From Pseudogemmobacter faecipullorum (GTDB lineage Bacteria; Pseudomonadota; Alphaproteobacteria; Rhodobacterales; Rhodobacteraceae), in contig NZ_JACDXX010000002.1 of assembly GCF_020539525.1 (NCBI RefSeq), positions 62,001 through 126,000 on the forward strand: a stretch of 64,000 nucleotides of DNA, written 5' to 3'. The notes under the pieces are model-generated. The model had not been told where the DNA came from and made no database searches. It saw only the letters and a program-made list of their open reading frames with translations. The position numbers and the translations under genes are program-made. This document shows, piece after piece, positions 43,586 to 51,839 of this stretch; the first letter of the stretch is position 1, and each line of letters opens with the position of its first letter.

Positions 43586-46488
43586 CAGACGGGCTCCTTC
43601 TGCTGCTCGGCCTGCTCAAGGGCCTTTTCTTCTTCCAGCTCGCGCAGACGTGCGGCGCGCAGCGACTGGTGGGCAATGGCGATCAGCAAAAGCACGGTGG
43701 CGCCGACCACGGTGAGGAAGACCCCGAGGTCAAACAGCATCGCGGTGGCAAAGGGCGTTTTGCCGATCAGCGGGATCTCGATATAGCGCGCATGGGCGGT
43801 CAGGAAGGGATAGCCGAACAGCCAGGCCCCGATACCGGTGGCAGCGGCAATCAGCAGGCCAAAGCCCATCCAGCGGATCGGCAGGATCACGATCCGCGCC
43901 TCGATCCAGCGCACATTCGAGGCGATATATTGCAGCAGCAGGCCAATCGCGACCGTGACCCCGGCCGAGAAACCGCCGCCGGGCAGATCATGGCCGCGGA
44001 AGAACAGATAGGCTGCGATCACCAGGGTAACCGGGAACATCCAGCGCATGATGACCGCCGGGATCAGCATGTAATTGCCCAGATGGTCGGCGGCATAGCC
44101 GAGCTGTTGTTCGGGGGCGCTGATGCTTTCCTGGCCGGGCCGGAACCGGCGCAGCAGCGCATAGACCGTCAGCGCCACAATGGCGAGAACCGTGATCTCA
44201 CCGAAAGTGTCAAAGGCGCGGAAATCGACAAGGATCACATTCACCGTATTGGTGCCGCCGCCTTCGTAATAGGCATTGCGCAGGAACCAGTCGCCGATCT
44301 TGGGGATCAGCGGGCGGGTCATTACCATATAGGCGAGAGTGGCCAGGCCCAGCCCGCCAAACACCGCGATCACCAGGTCACGGCTGCGGCGCAGCCGGTC
44401 GCTGGTATTCTCGTCATAGGCAATTTCTTCGCGGCGCTTGGGCAGCCAGCGCAGGCCGAGCAGCAGCAGAACCGTGGTGACGATCTCGACCACCAGCTGG
44501 GTCACCGCGAGGTCAGGGGCCGAGAACCAGGCGAAGGTCACGCAGGTGATCAGACCGGCGCCGCCGAGCAGCACCAGAGCAGCAAAGCGGTGATATTTGG
44601 CCTGCCAGGCCGCGCCAATGCCGCAGGCCGCACCGACCAGCCACATCACGGCAAAAGCCGGGTTCAGATCATTGCTGTAGCGGGTCTCGGACAGGCCGGC
44701 ATTGCCCCAGACCGTCAGCAGCGCCGCGCCGATGCCAAGCAGCATCATCATGCGCAGCTGAGGCTGCAGCCGCTCGGTGCCGAAGAATTTATGCAGGGCG
44801 CGGGGCCAGACCCAGCTGAGCCGCAACAGCAGCCATTCATAAATTTTCTGCGCGCGGATTTTATAAAGCAGCGGCGGCCCCTCCGGCCCGGCGCTGATTT
44901 TATCGGTGCAGAGCAGGTAGAGCAGGATGCCCGCCGCCATTGCGATCAGGCTCATGATCAGCGGCGTGTTGAAACCATGCCAGATGGCGATATGGATCTC
45001 ATCGAGCCCGGGGCCGAGCACCGAGCGGGCGGCGATATTGAGCACCGGCTCCAGGGTCAGGGCCGGGAAGATGCCGACGGCGAGGCAGAGCAGCACCAGA
45101 AACTCAACCGGGCGGCGCATCCAGGCCGGCGGCTCATGCGGTGCTTTCGGCAGATCGCGGGCCTCGGGGCCAAAGAAGACCTGCATGATGAAACGCAGCG
45201 AATAGGCAACCGAGAAGACCGAGGCAAAGACCGCGATCCAGGGCAGAGCATTGTCGAGCACATTGCCATTATGCCAGCCGACGGCCTCGGCGAAGAACAT
45301 TTCTTTCGACAGGAAGCCGTTCAGCAGCGGCACGCCCGCCATCGCGGCCGAGGCAACAATCGCCAGAGCGCCGGTAAAGGGCATGGCTTTCCACAGGCCC
45401 GAGAGGCGGCGCATGTCGCGGGTGCCGGTCTCATGGTCGATGATCCCCGCCGCCATGAACAGCGAGGCTTTGAAGATCGCATGGTTACAGATGTGGAAAA
45501 TCGCGGCGATGATCGCCCCGCTGGAGCCCATCCCGGCCAGAGCGGTGATCAGCCCCAGATGCGAGATGGTGGAATAGGCCAGAAGCCCCTTCAGATCATG
45601 GCGGAACAGCGCGAAAACGGCGCCGACGGTCAGGGTGATCATTCCGGTGCCGGTCACCACCCAGAACCACAGATCGGTGCCGCCAATCGCCGGCTCGAAC
45701 CGGATCAGCAGGAAGACCCCCATTTTCACCATTGTTGCGGAATGGAGATAGGCCGAGACCGGGGTGGGCGCGGCCATCGCGCCGGGCAGCCAGAAATGGA
45801 AGGGAAATTGCGCCGATTTGGTGAAGGCGCCGAGCAGGAACAGCCCCAGCACCAGCGGGTAGAGCGGATGGGCGCGGATCAGATCGCCCGAGCGCAGCAC
45901 AAGATCGAGATCATAGCCGCCGACGATCTGTCCCAGCAGCACCATGGCCACGGTCAGCGCCACGCCGCCGCCGGCGGTAACGATCAGCGCCATCCTTGCA
46001 CCATCGCGTGCCGCCTGGTTCTGATGCCAGTAGCCGATCAGCAGGAAGGAGATGATCGAGGTCAGCTCCCAGAAGACGATCAGCATCAGGATATTGCCCG
46101 ACAGCAATGTGCCGAGCATCGCGCCGGTAAAGGCCATCAGGAAGGAATAGAACCGCGGCACCGGGTCGGATTTCGACAGGTAATAGCGCGCATAGATGAC
46201 AATCATCACCCCGATCGCCAGCACCAGCGCCGAAAACAGCCAGGCAAAGCCATCCATCCTGAAGTTCAGATTCAGCGAGAGAATCGGCAGCCAGCGCACC
46301 AGGGAGCGCACCACCTCATCCTCGCCGATCCGCGGGTAAAGGACGAAGAGAATCAGCAGCCCTGCACCAAGGCTCAGCCCCGACAGCCAGGCGGCTGCAT
46401 TATGGGCATTCACCGGCAGGGTCGCTGCCAGAAGCGCCGCGATAAAAGGCAGCAGCACAAGAATGAGGATCAGGTTCTCTTCGATCAT
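43585..46488 (-). CDS. mnhA: Na+(K+)/H+ antiporter fused subunit A/B (PhaAB type)
   Basis: This 967-residue protein is the NuoL-like MnhA with MnhB fused at its C-terminus, as in the rhizobial Pha system. About 20 helices are visible. The NuoL-like part has FWELTSIISFLLIG, FTKSAQFPFHFWLPGAM and HSATMVKMGVFLL; the MnhB part begins at about residue 810 with the LGNYMLIPAVIMRWMFPVT segment and GHDLPGGGFSAG. The full operon A(B)-C-D-E-F-G gives pH and Na+/K+ homeostasis at the inner membrane. The start at 46488 is the first gene of the operon. Confidence 0.93.
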   Translation of the reverse strand: MIEENLILILVLLPFIAALLAATLPVNAHNAAAWLSGLSLGAGLLILFVLYPRIGEDEVVRSLVRWLPILSLNLNFRMDGFAWLFSALVLAIGVMIVIYARYYLSKSDPVPRFYSFLMAFTGAMLGTLLSGNILMLIVFWELTSIISFLLIGYWHQNQAARDGARMALIVTAGGGVALTVAMVLLGQIVGGYDLDLVLRSGDLIRAHPLYPLVLGLFLLGAFTKSAQFPFHFWLPGAMAAPTPVSAYLHSATMVKMGVFLLIRFEPAIGGTDLWFWVVTGTGMITLTVGAVFALFRHDLKGLLAYSTISHLGLITALAGMGSSGAIIAAIFHICNHAIFKASLFMAAGIIDHETGTRDMRRLSGLWKAMPFTGALAIVASAAMAGVPLLNGFLSKEMFFAEAVGWHNGNVLDNALPWIAVFASVFSVAYSLRFIMQVFFGPEARDLPKAPHEPPAWMRRPVEFLVLLCLAVGIFPALTLEPVLNIAARSVLGPGLDEIHIAIWHGFNTPLIMSLIAMAAGILLYLLCTDKISAGPEGPPLLYKIRAQKIYEWLLLRLSWVWPRALHKFFGTERLQPQLRMMMLLGIGAALLTVWGNAGLSETRYSNDLNPAFAVMWLVGAACGIGAAWQAKYHRFAALVLLGGAGLITCVTFAWFSAPDLAVTQLVVEIVTTVLLLLGLRWLPKRREEIAYDENTSDRLRRSRDLVIAVFGGLGLATLAYMVMTRPLIPKIGDWFLRNAYYEGGGTNTVNVILVDFRAFDTFGEITVLAIVALTVYALLRRFRPGQESISAPEQQLGYAADHLGNYMLIPAVIMRWMFPVTLVIAAYLFFRGHDLPGGGFSAGVTVAIGLLLQYIASNVRWIEARIVILPIRWMGFGLLIAAATGIGAWLFGYPFLTAHARYIEIPLIGKTPFATAMLFDLGVFLTVVGATVLLLIAIAHQSLRAARLRELEEEKALEQAEQQKEPV

Positions 46489-46829
46489 CCGGCTGCTGTC
46501 TCTCCTGTCTGTGTTTCATCAGGTTCACCCGCGTGAAACCACAACGGCTGACAGCAGCTGATCGGCCACGCGCGATCAGGGCGGGCAAAGTCGGGAGTGA
46601 ACCTTTTTCAAAATGCGGGATAACCCTCCGGGAATACAAGCCCTTATCGCCCCCTTGTGGGCCGAAAGCGTGATCCTTTGGAATGACATTCCCGTCAGAG
46701 CTGTATCCGCGGGCAATGCAGGCTTTGCCGGACAGAAAAAACCGCCGCCCGGGCGGGAGCGGCGGGTAACAGCCAGGGCCCTGATGGCGCGCGCGGGTCA
46801 GGCGCGGCCCGGGGCGCGCGGCAGCGGGC
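46489..46829. other. 341-bp region between mnhA and ptsN
   Basis: No gene is seen. It must carry the mnh promoter (leftward) and contains the near-palindrome GGTTCAC-CCGC-GTGAAACC at 46522-46540, positioned 34 bp upstream of the mnhA start where an operator could sit, and the ptsN terminator at 46735-46766. Confidence 0.5.
46735..46766 (-). terminator. Intrinsic terminator downstream of ptsN
   Basis: CCGCCGC (46742-46748) pairs with GCGGCGG (46759-46765); read on the minus strand the stem is followed by six T residues, a classical Rho-independent signal. Confidence 0.8.
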
Positions 46830-47294
46830 TCAGCCCTCCTGAGTGCTGCGCGCCTCGATCAGAATGGCATGCAGCTTGGCCGGATCGGTATTCGAGCGCA
46901 GTTTCGAGACCACCGAGGGGTCACGCATGGTGCGGCTGACCAGGGCCAGTGCTTTCAGGTGATCCACGCCGGAATCTTTTGGCGCCAGCAGGCAGAAGAT
47001 CAGATCAACCGGCTGACGGTCGACGCTGTCATAATCGAGCGGCTTTTCAAGGCGGATGAAAATCCCGGCGATGCGCTCGAGATCTTCCAGCCGCGCGTGG
47101 GGCAAAGCAATGCCATGCCCCACACCGGTCGGACCAAGGGTCTCACGTTCCTGAAGCCCGTCTACCGCCGGGTCAGAAGCGATCCCGTAAGCGGATTGTG
47201 CGATTTCGCCCAATTCCTGGAAGAGGCGTTTCTTCGAAGTGAACTGGCCGACGACACGGACAGCCGCGGGCACGAGAAGGCTGGAAAGTTCCAT
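46830..47294 (-). CDS. ptsN: Nitrogen-regulatory PTS IIA protein
   Basis: PtsN (EIIA-Ntr) accepts phosphate from NPr in the Ntr branch of the PTS and regulates K+ transport and sigma-54-linked processes. The 154-residue protein has the phospho-acceptor His66 in GIALPHARLE. It is the last gene of the lpt-hpf-ptsN group. A 44-bp spacer separates it from hpf. Confidence 0.92.
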   Translation of the reverse strand: MELSSLLVPAAVRVVGQFTSKKRLFQELGEIAQSAYGIASDPAVDGLQERETLGPTGVGHGIALPHARLEDLERIAGIFIRLEKPLDYDSVDRQPVDLIFCLLAPKDSGVDHLKALALVSRTMRDPSVVSKLRSNTDPAKLHAILIEARSTQEG

Positions 47295-47338
47295 GAGAGT
47301 GCAGTGATCCTGTGGTCAGGCAGGTGGGTGGCAGCCCG

Positions 47339-47914
47339 TTACCTGCTGTTGCGGGGGTCGATCCAGCCGATATTTCCATCGTCGCGGCGGTACACCACGT
47401 TCACGCCCCCATGGCCTTCGTTACGGAAAACGAGCATTTTCTGCCCTGCCAGCTCCATCTGCATCACAGCCTCACCGACAGTTACCGAAGGAATTCGGGT
47501 CTCCATCTCGGCGACAACGACCGGCGCAAGCGTTTCAGGCTCAGGCTCTTCGCTCTCCTCGAATGGGGCGAGGATATAGGACGGAGCGGCGTCGAATTCA
47601 ACCGGGCCCTTGCGATCTGAGTGATAGCTGCGCAGACGGCGTTTATACCGGCGCACCTGCTTGTCGAGGCGCTCGCGCGCGCTCTCGAAACAGGCGTAGA
47701 TTTCAGCGGCATTCCCCCGGGATTGCATGCTCAGCCCGGTAGAGAGGCGGATATCGATCTCGCAGACGAATTCATGGGCATTACGCGAAAAGACCGTAAC
47801 GCATTCCGTGGCCCGCTGGGCGTATTTCTCGACCAGCTCGCCAATTTCGGATTTCACATGGGTAGACAAAGCTTCGCCGACATCGATTTGTTTTCCGCTG
47901 ATCTGGTAGCGCAT
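47339..47914 (-). CDS. hpf: Ribosome hibernation promoting factor (long form)
   Basis: The 191-residue product has an N-terminal S30AE domain (about 1-100) with the RYQISGKQIDVGEAL start and RLDKQVRRYKRRL helix, a variable acidic linker, and the C-terminal dimerisation domain (about 130-190, KMLVFRNE and VVYRRDDGNIGWIDP). Long HPF forms 100S ribosome dimers by itself in stationary phase. Its usual neighbour rpoN is missing. Confidence 0.93.
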   Translation of the reverse strand: MRYQISGKQIDVGEALSTHVKSEIGELVEKYAQRATECVTVFSRNAHEFVCEIDIRLSTGLSMQSRGNAAEIYACFESARERLDKQVRRYKRRLRSYHSDRKGPVEFDAAPSYILAPFEESEEPEPETLAPVVVAEMETRIPSVTVGEAVMQMELAGQKMLVFRNEGHGGVNVVYRRDDGNIGWIDPRNSR

Positions 47915-48086
47915 GATATCTCCTCTGCGGTCTGGGCCGGGCGGGGCACCATTGTCACTGAGCCCGGGTCGTAAAACTCAACTGGGAATGGAGGATCAGA
48001 AGGCAAGGCCATAAGGGGTCCGGGCCTTGAATGGCCGCCCTGACCTTATCGCGTTGGGCATGGTGTGCGCGCATATGACCATTTGG

Positions 48087-48108
48087 TGACAGGCAGCGCT
48101 GCCTGTCA
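48087..48108. promoter_or_regulatory. Perfect 22-bp palindrome between lptB and hpf
   Basis: TGACAGGCAGC is followed directly by its reverse complement GCTGCCTGTCA. It lies 173 bp upstream of hpf and 31 bp downstream of the lptB stop, with no T run on either side. An operator for hpf or an attenuating hairpin after lptB are both possible. Confidence 0.6.
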
Positions 48109-48138
48109 ACTGAATCGGTCAAACTGAGAGGAAGTTAT

Positions 48139-48921
48139 TCAGACCATACGAAAATTTTCGCCGAGATAGACCCGGCGAACGGTTTCGTCCTGGACAATTT
48201 CTGCCGTCGTGCCGGACATCAGCACCTTGCCGTCATGCAGAATATAGGCCCGGTCTACGATGCCGAGCGTTTCGCGCACATTGTGATCGGTGATCAGCAC
48301 GCCAATGCCGCGCGCCTTCAGATCATGGACCAGATGGCGGATTTCGCCCACGGCAATCGGGTCGACCCCGGCAAAGGGCTCATCGAGCAGCAGATAATGC
48401 GGATCGGCGGCCAGGCAGCGGGCAATCTCAACCCGGCGCCGCTCGCCGCCCGAAAGGGCGAGCGCAGGCGCCTGGCGCAGATGGGTGATCGAAAATTCCG
48501 ACAGCAGCTCTTCCAGCCTTTCGCGCCGCTTATGGCGGTCAGGCCGGGCAATCTCGAGCACTGCCAGAATATTATCCTCGACCGAAAGCCCCCGGAAGAT
48601 CGAGACCTCCTGCGGCAGATAGCCGATGCCCAGTCTGGCGCGGCGGTACATCGGCAAGGGCGTCACATCGCGGCCATCGATCAGGACCTGGCCCCCCTCA
48701 GGGGTCACCAGGCCGGCGATCGAGTAAAAGCAGGTGGTCTTGCCCGAGCCATTCGGACCAAGCAGCGCCACCACCTCGCCGCGGCGCAGGTCCATGGTCA
48801 CATCGCGGATCACCGGCCGCTTTTTATAGCTTTTGCGCAGATTGCGGATTTGCAGCCCTGCGCCTTCCGTTCCGGCAGGCGCGGGGCCGGTGCTTTCGGT
48901 TTTCAGATCGCTGTGCTGCAT
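48139..48921 (-). CDS. lptB: LPS export ABC transporter ATP-binding protein
   Basis: LptB powers extraction of LPS from the inner membrane with LptF/G/C. The 260-residue ATPase has Walker A GPNGSGKTT, signature LSGGERRRVEIARCL and Walker B LLLDEPFAGVDP, typical of LptB. It starts at the lptA stop (TGATG), giving an lptC-lptA-lptB operon. Confidence 0.94.
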   Translation of the reverse strand: MQHSDLKTESTGPAPAGTEGAGLQIRNLRKSYKKRPVIRDVTMDLRRGEVVALLGPNGSGKTTCFYSIAGLVTPEGGQVLIDGRDVTPLPMYRRARLGIGYLPQEVSIFRGLSVEDNILAVLEIARPDRHKRRERLEELLSEFSITHLRQAPALALSGGERRRVEIARCLAADPHYLLLDEPFAGVDPIAVGEIRHLVHDLKARGIGVLITDHNVRETLGIVDRAYILHDGKVLMSGTTAEIVQDETVRRVYLGENFRMV

Positions 48922-49442
48922 CAGTTGCCGCCCGGCACGAAGGTGGTCGAGACCCCGCCCGACATCACGCCGCTGCCGTTTTTCAGATTGATGGTCAGCT
49001 TGTCGCCGCTCAGCACCGAAGGCCCCTGTGACAGCAGGACATCCCCCTTCATCACCACAAGGCCGCTGTCGATCGTGTAATCGGCTTCATGCGATTCGGC
49101 GGCATCCTTGCCGCTGGCGAGGGTGACGCCGCCGGTGGCGATCAGCTTGCGGATGGCCCGGCTGTCGGGTGCATATTCCACCCGCAATTCTGAGGTGGCG
49201 AGACGCATTGGCCCCTGGCCCACCAGCACATTGCCGCTGAACTGCGCCGAGCCATCGGCATTGTTCACGCTGAAGCTGTCGGCTTTGATATTGACCGGCA
49301 GGCTGGTGTCCTGTGACAGCAGCCCGAAACTGATACTGGCCTCCTGCGCGGCCGCCGGGGCAAGCGGGGCAACAGCCAGGGTCAGGGCAAGAATCCAGGC
49401 GCGGGGCAAATCGGTCATGTCACATCCGTTCAGCGGTATCAT
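48921..49442 (-). CDS. lptA: LPS transport periplasmic protein LptA
   Basis: LptA bridges LptC and the outer-membrane LptD, carrying LPS across the periplasm. The 173-residue product has a signal peptide (ILALTLAVAPLAPAAAQ) and the OstA-like beta-jellyroll repeats (SFSVNNADGSAQFSGNVLV). The start at 49442 overlaps the lptC stop as ATGA; an in-frame ATG at 49418 would also give a complete signal peptide. Confidence 0.9.
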   Translation of the reverse strand: MIPLNGCDMTDLPRAWILALTLAVAPLAPAAAQEASISFGLLSQDTSLPVNIKADSFSVNNADGSAQFSGNVLVGQGPMRLATSELRVEYAPDSRAIRKLIATGGVTLASGKDAAESHEADYTIDSGLVVMKGDVLLSQGPSVLSGDKLTINLKNGSGVMSGGVSTTFVPGGN

Positions 49443-50140
49443 CCGCCGGGTTGATATACCATCTGCACCCCCCCGGAGAAAACCAGAAGATAGGGGGTTG
49501 CGGGCTGGGTGGCGGTTTTTCCCGGCGCGGCGGCGCCGGGTTCTGCCGCTGTCCCGGTTTCAGTCTCAGTCTCAGACCCGGTTGTGGCGGGCGGGGCCGG
49601 AGGCGGGGCGCCATGGCTTAGGCTGAAGCGCCCGGCGTCGATGCTTACCCCGGGCGCGGTGGCATGGACCTTGCCGGGACTTTCGGCGCCGGTCCGGTCG
49701 AGCAGAGCGCTCAACGCATCGGTTTCAACCTGATAGCCCGAGGATGTGTCGATTTTCACATTGCCGGCCAGGCGCAGCTCACCCGCTGCGGTATCGATAA
49801 CCGCCTCATCCGCCCGCATCCTCGCATTGCCGCCGCCTGGCATGTCGAGGCGCAGGGTCACGTCTTCGGCTGCCGCGGATTGCGAGGCGCTGGCCGGACG
49901 GGCTGCGCTTGCGGTCAGGGTCAGGGCGGATCCGTCGGTGGTGGTGCCGGCATAGGTCGGTGCGGTCATGCGCGGATCGCGGGCCAGGGCCTCAACATCG
50001 ACATCCGCATAGCGGATTGCATCGGTGGGATCGATGCGGTCGGCCAGCAAAAACAGCGTGGATAACAGGGCCAGCGCGGTCAGCGGCAGGGCCACTTTCA
50101 GCCAGCCGACGATCCTTGAATGGCGGTCGCTTCGCGACAT
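49439..50140 (-). CDS. lptC: LPS transport inner-membrane protein LptC
   Basis: This 233-residue protein has one N-terminal helix (about 11-33) and a periplasmic OstA-type domain, then a C-terminal Pro/Thr/Glu-rich insertion before the last beta strands. LptC joins LptBFG to LptA. Position between kdsD and lptA matches the E. coli order. Confidence 0.87.
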   Translation of the reverse strand: MSRSDRHSRIVGWLKVALPLTALALLSTLFLLADRIDPTDAIRYADVDVEALARDPRMTAPTYAGTTTDGSALTLTASAARPASASQSAAAEDVTLRLDMPGGGNARMRADEAVIDTAAGELRLAGNVKIDTSSGYQVETDALSALLDRTGAESPGKVHATAPGVSIDAGRFSLSHGAPPPAPPATTGSETETETGTAAEPGAAAPGKTATQPATPYLLVFSGGVQMVYQPGG

Positions 50141-50160
50141 TGCGGCCTCGCTTCCCGGGA

Positions 50161-51135
50161 TCAGGCCACGCCTGCACGCAGGCAGTCGTGGATGTGGAGG
50201 ATGCCCTGCACCTGACCGGAGCCGGGTTCCGAGGTGACCAGAAGGCAGGTGATCTTTTTCTCATTCATCAGCGCCAGGGCCTCAACGGCCAGCGCCCCGG
50301 GGGTGGTGGTCATCGGCGCGCGGGTCATTACCTCGCCGGCAGTATGCGAGAGCAGCCCCTCCATATGGCGGCGCAGGTCGCCGTCGGTGACGATGCCCTG
50401 CAGGGTCAGATCCGCGCCCGCCACGCCCACCACACCGAATCCGGCGCGGGTCATGGTGATCAGCGCCTCAGACATCGGGGTCGCGGCTGCGACCAGCGGG
50501 GCCTCGGCATGCATCAGATCGCCGACCCGCAGCAGCCGTGCCCCCAGCTTGCCGCCGGGATGGAAGACGCGGAAATGTTCGGGGGTGAAGCGGCGATGCT
50601 CCATCAGCGCAATCGCCAGAGCATCCCCCAGCGCCAGGGTCATGGTGGTAGAGCTGGTCGGCACAATGCCGGTGCCGCAGGCTTCGGGAACCGCGGGCAG
50701 CAGGATTGCCACATCAGCCTCGCGCAGCAGGGTCGAGCCCTCGCGCCCGGCCACGCCGATCAGCGGGATGCCAAAGCGACGGCTATGCGCCAGCATATCG
50801 GCCAGCTCCGGCGTTTCGCCGGAATTGGACAGCATCACGATCACATCGCCCTCGGCGATCATACCGAGATCACCATGGCTGGCCTCAGCCGGGTGTACGA
50901 ATTGGGCGGGGGTGCCGGTCGAGGCGAAAGTGGCAGCGATTTTCTTACCGATATGGCCGGATTTACCCATGCCCGAGATCACCACCCTGCCGGTGGCGCC
51001 AAGGATCAGCGAGACGGCTTCGGCAAAAGAGGGGCCGAGCGCCTCGGTTAGCCTGTCCAGCGCATCGGCCTCCTGGCGGATCACCCGGCGGCCGGTGGCG
51101 AGAAAGGCCTGATGCTCAGTGGTTGAAGATGTCAT
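50161..51135 (-). CDS. kdsD: Arabinose-5-phosphate isomerase
   Basis: KdsD interconverts ribulose-5-phosphate and arabinose-5-phosphate for Kdo synthesis. The 324-residue protein has an N-terminal SIS domain (about 40-175, with SGMGKSGHIGKKIA, ASHGDLGM, and SNSGET) and two C-terminal CBS domains. KdsC, the Kdo-8-phosphate phosphatase that follows it in E. coli, is missing. It overlaps rnd by 20 bp. Confidence 0.93.
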   Translation of the reverse strand: MTSSTTEHQAFLATGRRVIRQEADALDRLTEALGPSFAEAVSLILGATGRVVISGMGKSGHIGKKIAATFASTGTPAQFVHPAEASHGDLGMIAEGDVIVMLSNSGETPELADMLAHSRRFGIPLIGVAGREGSTLLREADVAILLPAVPEACGTGIVPTSSTTMTLALGDALAIALMEHRRFTPEHFRVFHPGGKLGARLLRVGDLMHAEAPLVAAATPMSEALITMTRAGFGVVGVAGADLTLQGIVTDGDLRRHMEGLLSHTAGEVMTRAPMTTTPGALAVEALALMNEKKITCLLVTSEPGSGQVQGILHIHDCLRAGVA

Positions 51136-51730
51136 TCGGTTCCCCCCAGCCCATCAGATCAAGTTCGGCCCGGACGGGCAGGAAGGCAAAGAGTTTCTCG
51201 GCAAAGGCCAGGCGGTCCTCACGGATCAGCCGCTCTTCCAGCGCCGCTTTCAGCCGGTGCAGATAGAGCACATCGGAGGCCGCATAGTCTTTCTGGGCCT
51301 CGGTCAGCTCGGCCGCGCCCCAGTCAGAGGTCTGCTGCTGTTTCGAGACATCGACGCCGATCATTTCCGCGAGCAGATATTTCAGCCCATGCCGGTCGGT
51401 ATAGGTCCGGATCAGCCTTGAAGCGATCTTGGTGCACCAGACCGGGGCAGTGGTGACGCCAAAGGCCTGTTTCATCACGGCAATATCGAACCGGCCATAA
51501 TGGAACAGTTTCATCACAGCCGGATCGGTGAGGAGACGCTCGAGATTGGGGGCCGATTTCTGGCCGCGCGCGATCTGCACCAGCCAGGCATCGCCCTTCC
51601 CATCCGAGAGCTGCACCACGCAAAGCCGGTCACGGCGCGGGTCAAGGCCCATGGTCTCGGTGTCGATGGCGACAACGGGGCCGAGGTCCAGCCCGTCGGG
51701 CAGATCATTGCGGTAAAGATGGATGGCCAA
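51116..51730 (-). CDS. rnd: Ribonuclease D-type 3'-5' exonuclease (short)
   Basis: The 204-residue protein has the DEDDy catalytic motifs: DTE at residues 23-25 (VVAIDTETMG), Exo II FHYGRFD and Exo III YAASDVLYL. It is the exonuclease domain alone; the HRDC domain of full-length RNase D (about 375 residues) is absent. RNA trimming is likely. It overlaps kdsD. Confidence 0.9.
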   Translation of the reverse strand: MAIHLYRNDLPDGLDLGPVVAIDTETMGLDPRRDRLCVVQLSDGKGDAWLVQIARGQKSAPNLERLLTDPAVMKLFHYGRFDIAVMKQAFGVTTAPVWCTKIASRLIRTYTDRHGLKYLLAEMIGVDVSKQQQTSDWGAAELTEAQKDYAASDVLYLHRLKAALEERLIREDRLAFAEKLFAFLPVRAELDLMGWGEPNDIFNH

Positions 51731-51839
51731 GGGGGGGACTTTCCGGCTGGGGACATTCCGGAATTAGTCGCCCCCCGGGCCAGGGTCAACCGCGGCGGCT
51801 CAGAATGCGGGCTTTCCGGCCTGGGCCCGCAGGCCCCTC

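Noticed and set aside
43669-46536. Long plus-strand open frame opposite mnhA (about 955 codons)
   Set aside because: Its product is a Gln/His/Arg/Asp-rich mirror of a membrane protein with no domain; the minus strand encodes the fused MnhA/B with full family motifs.
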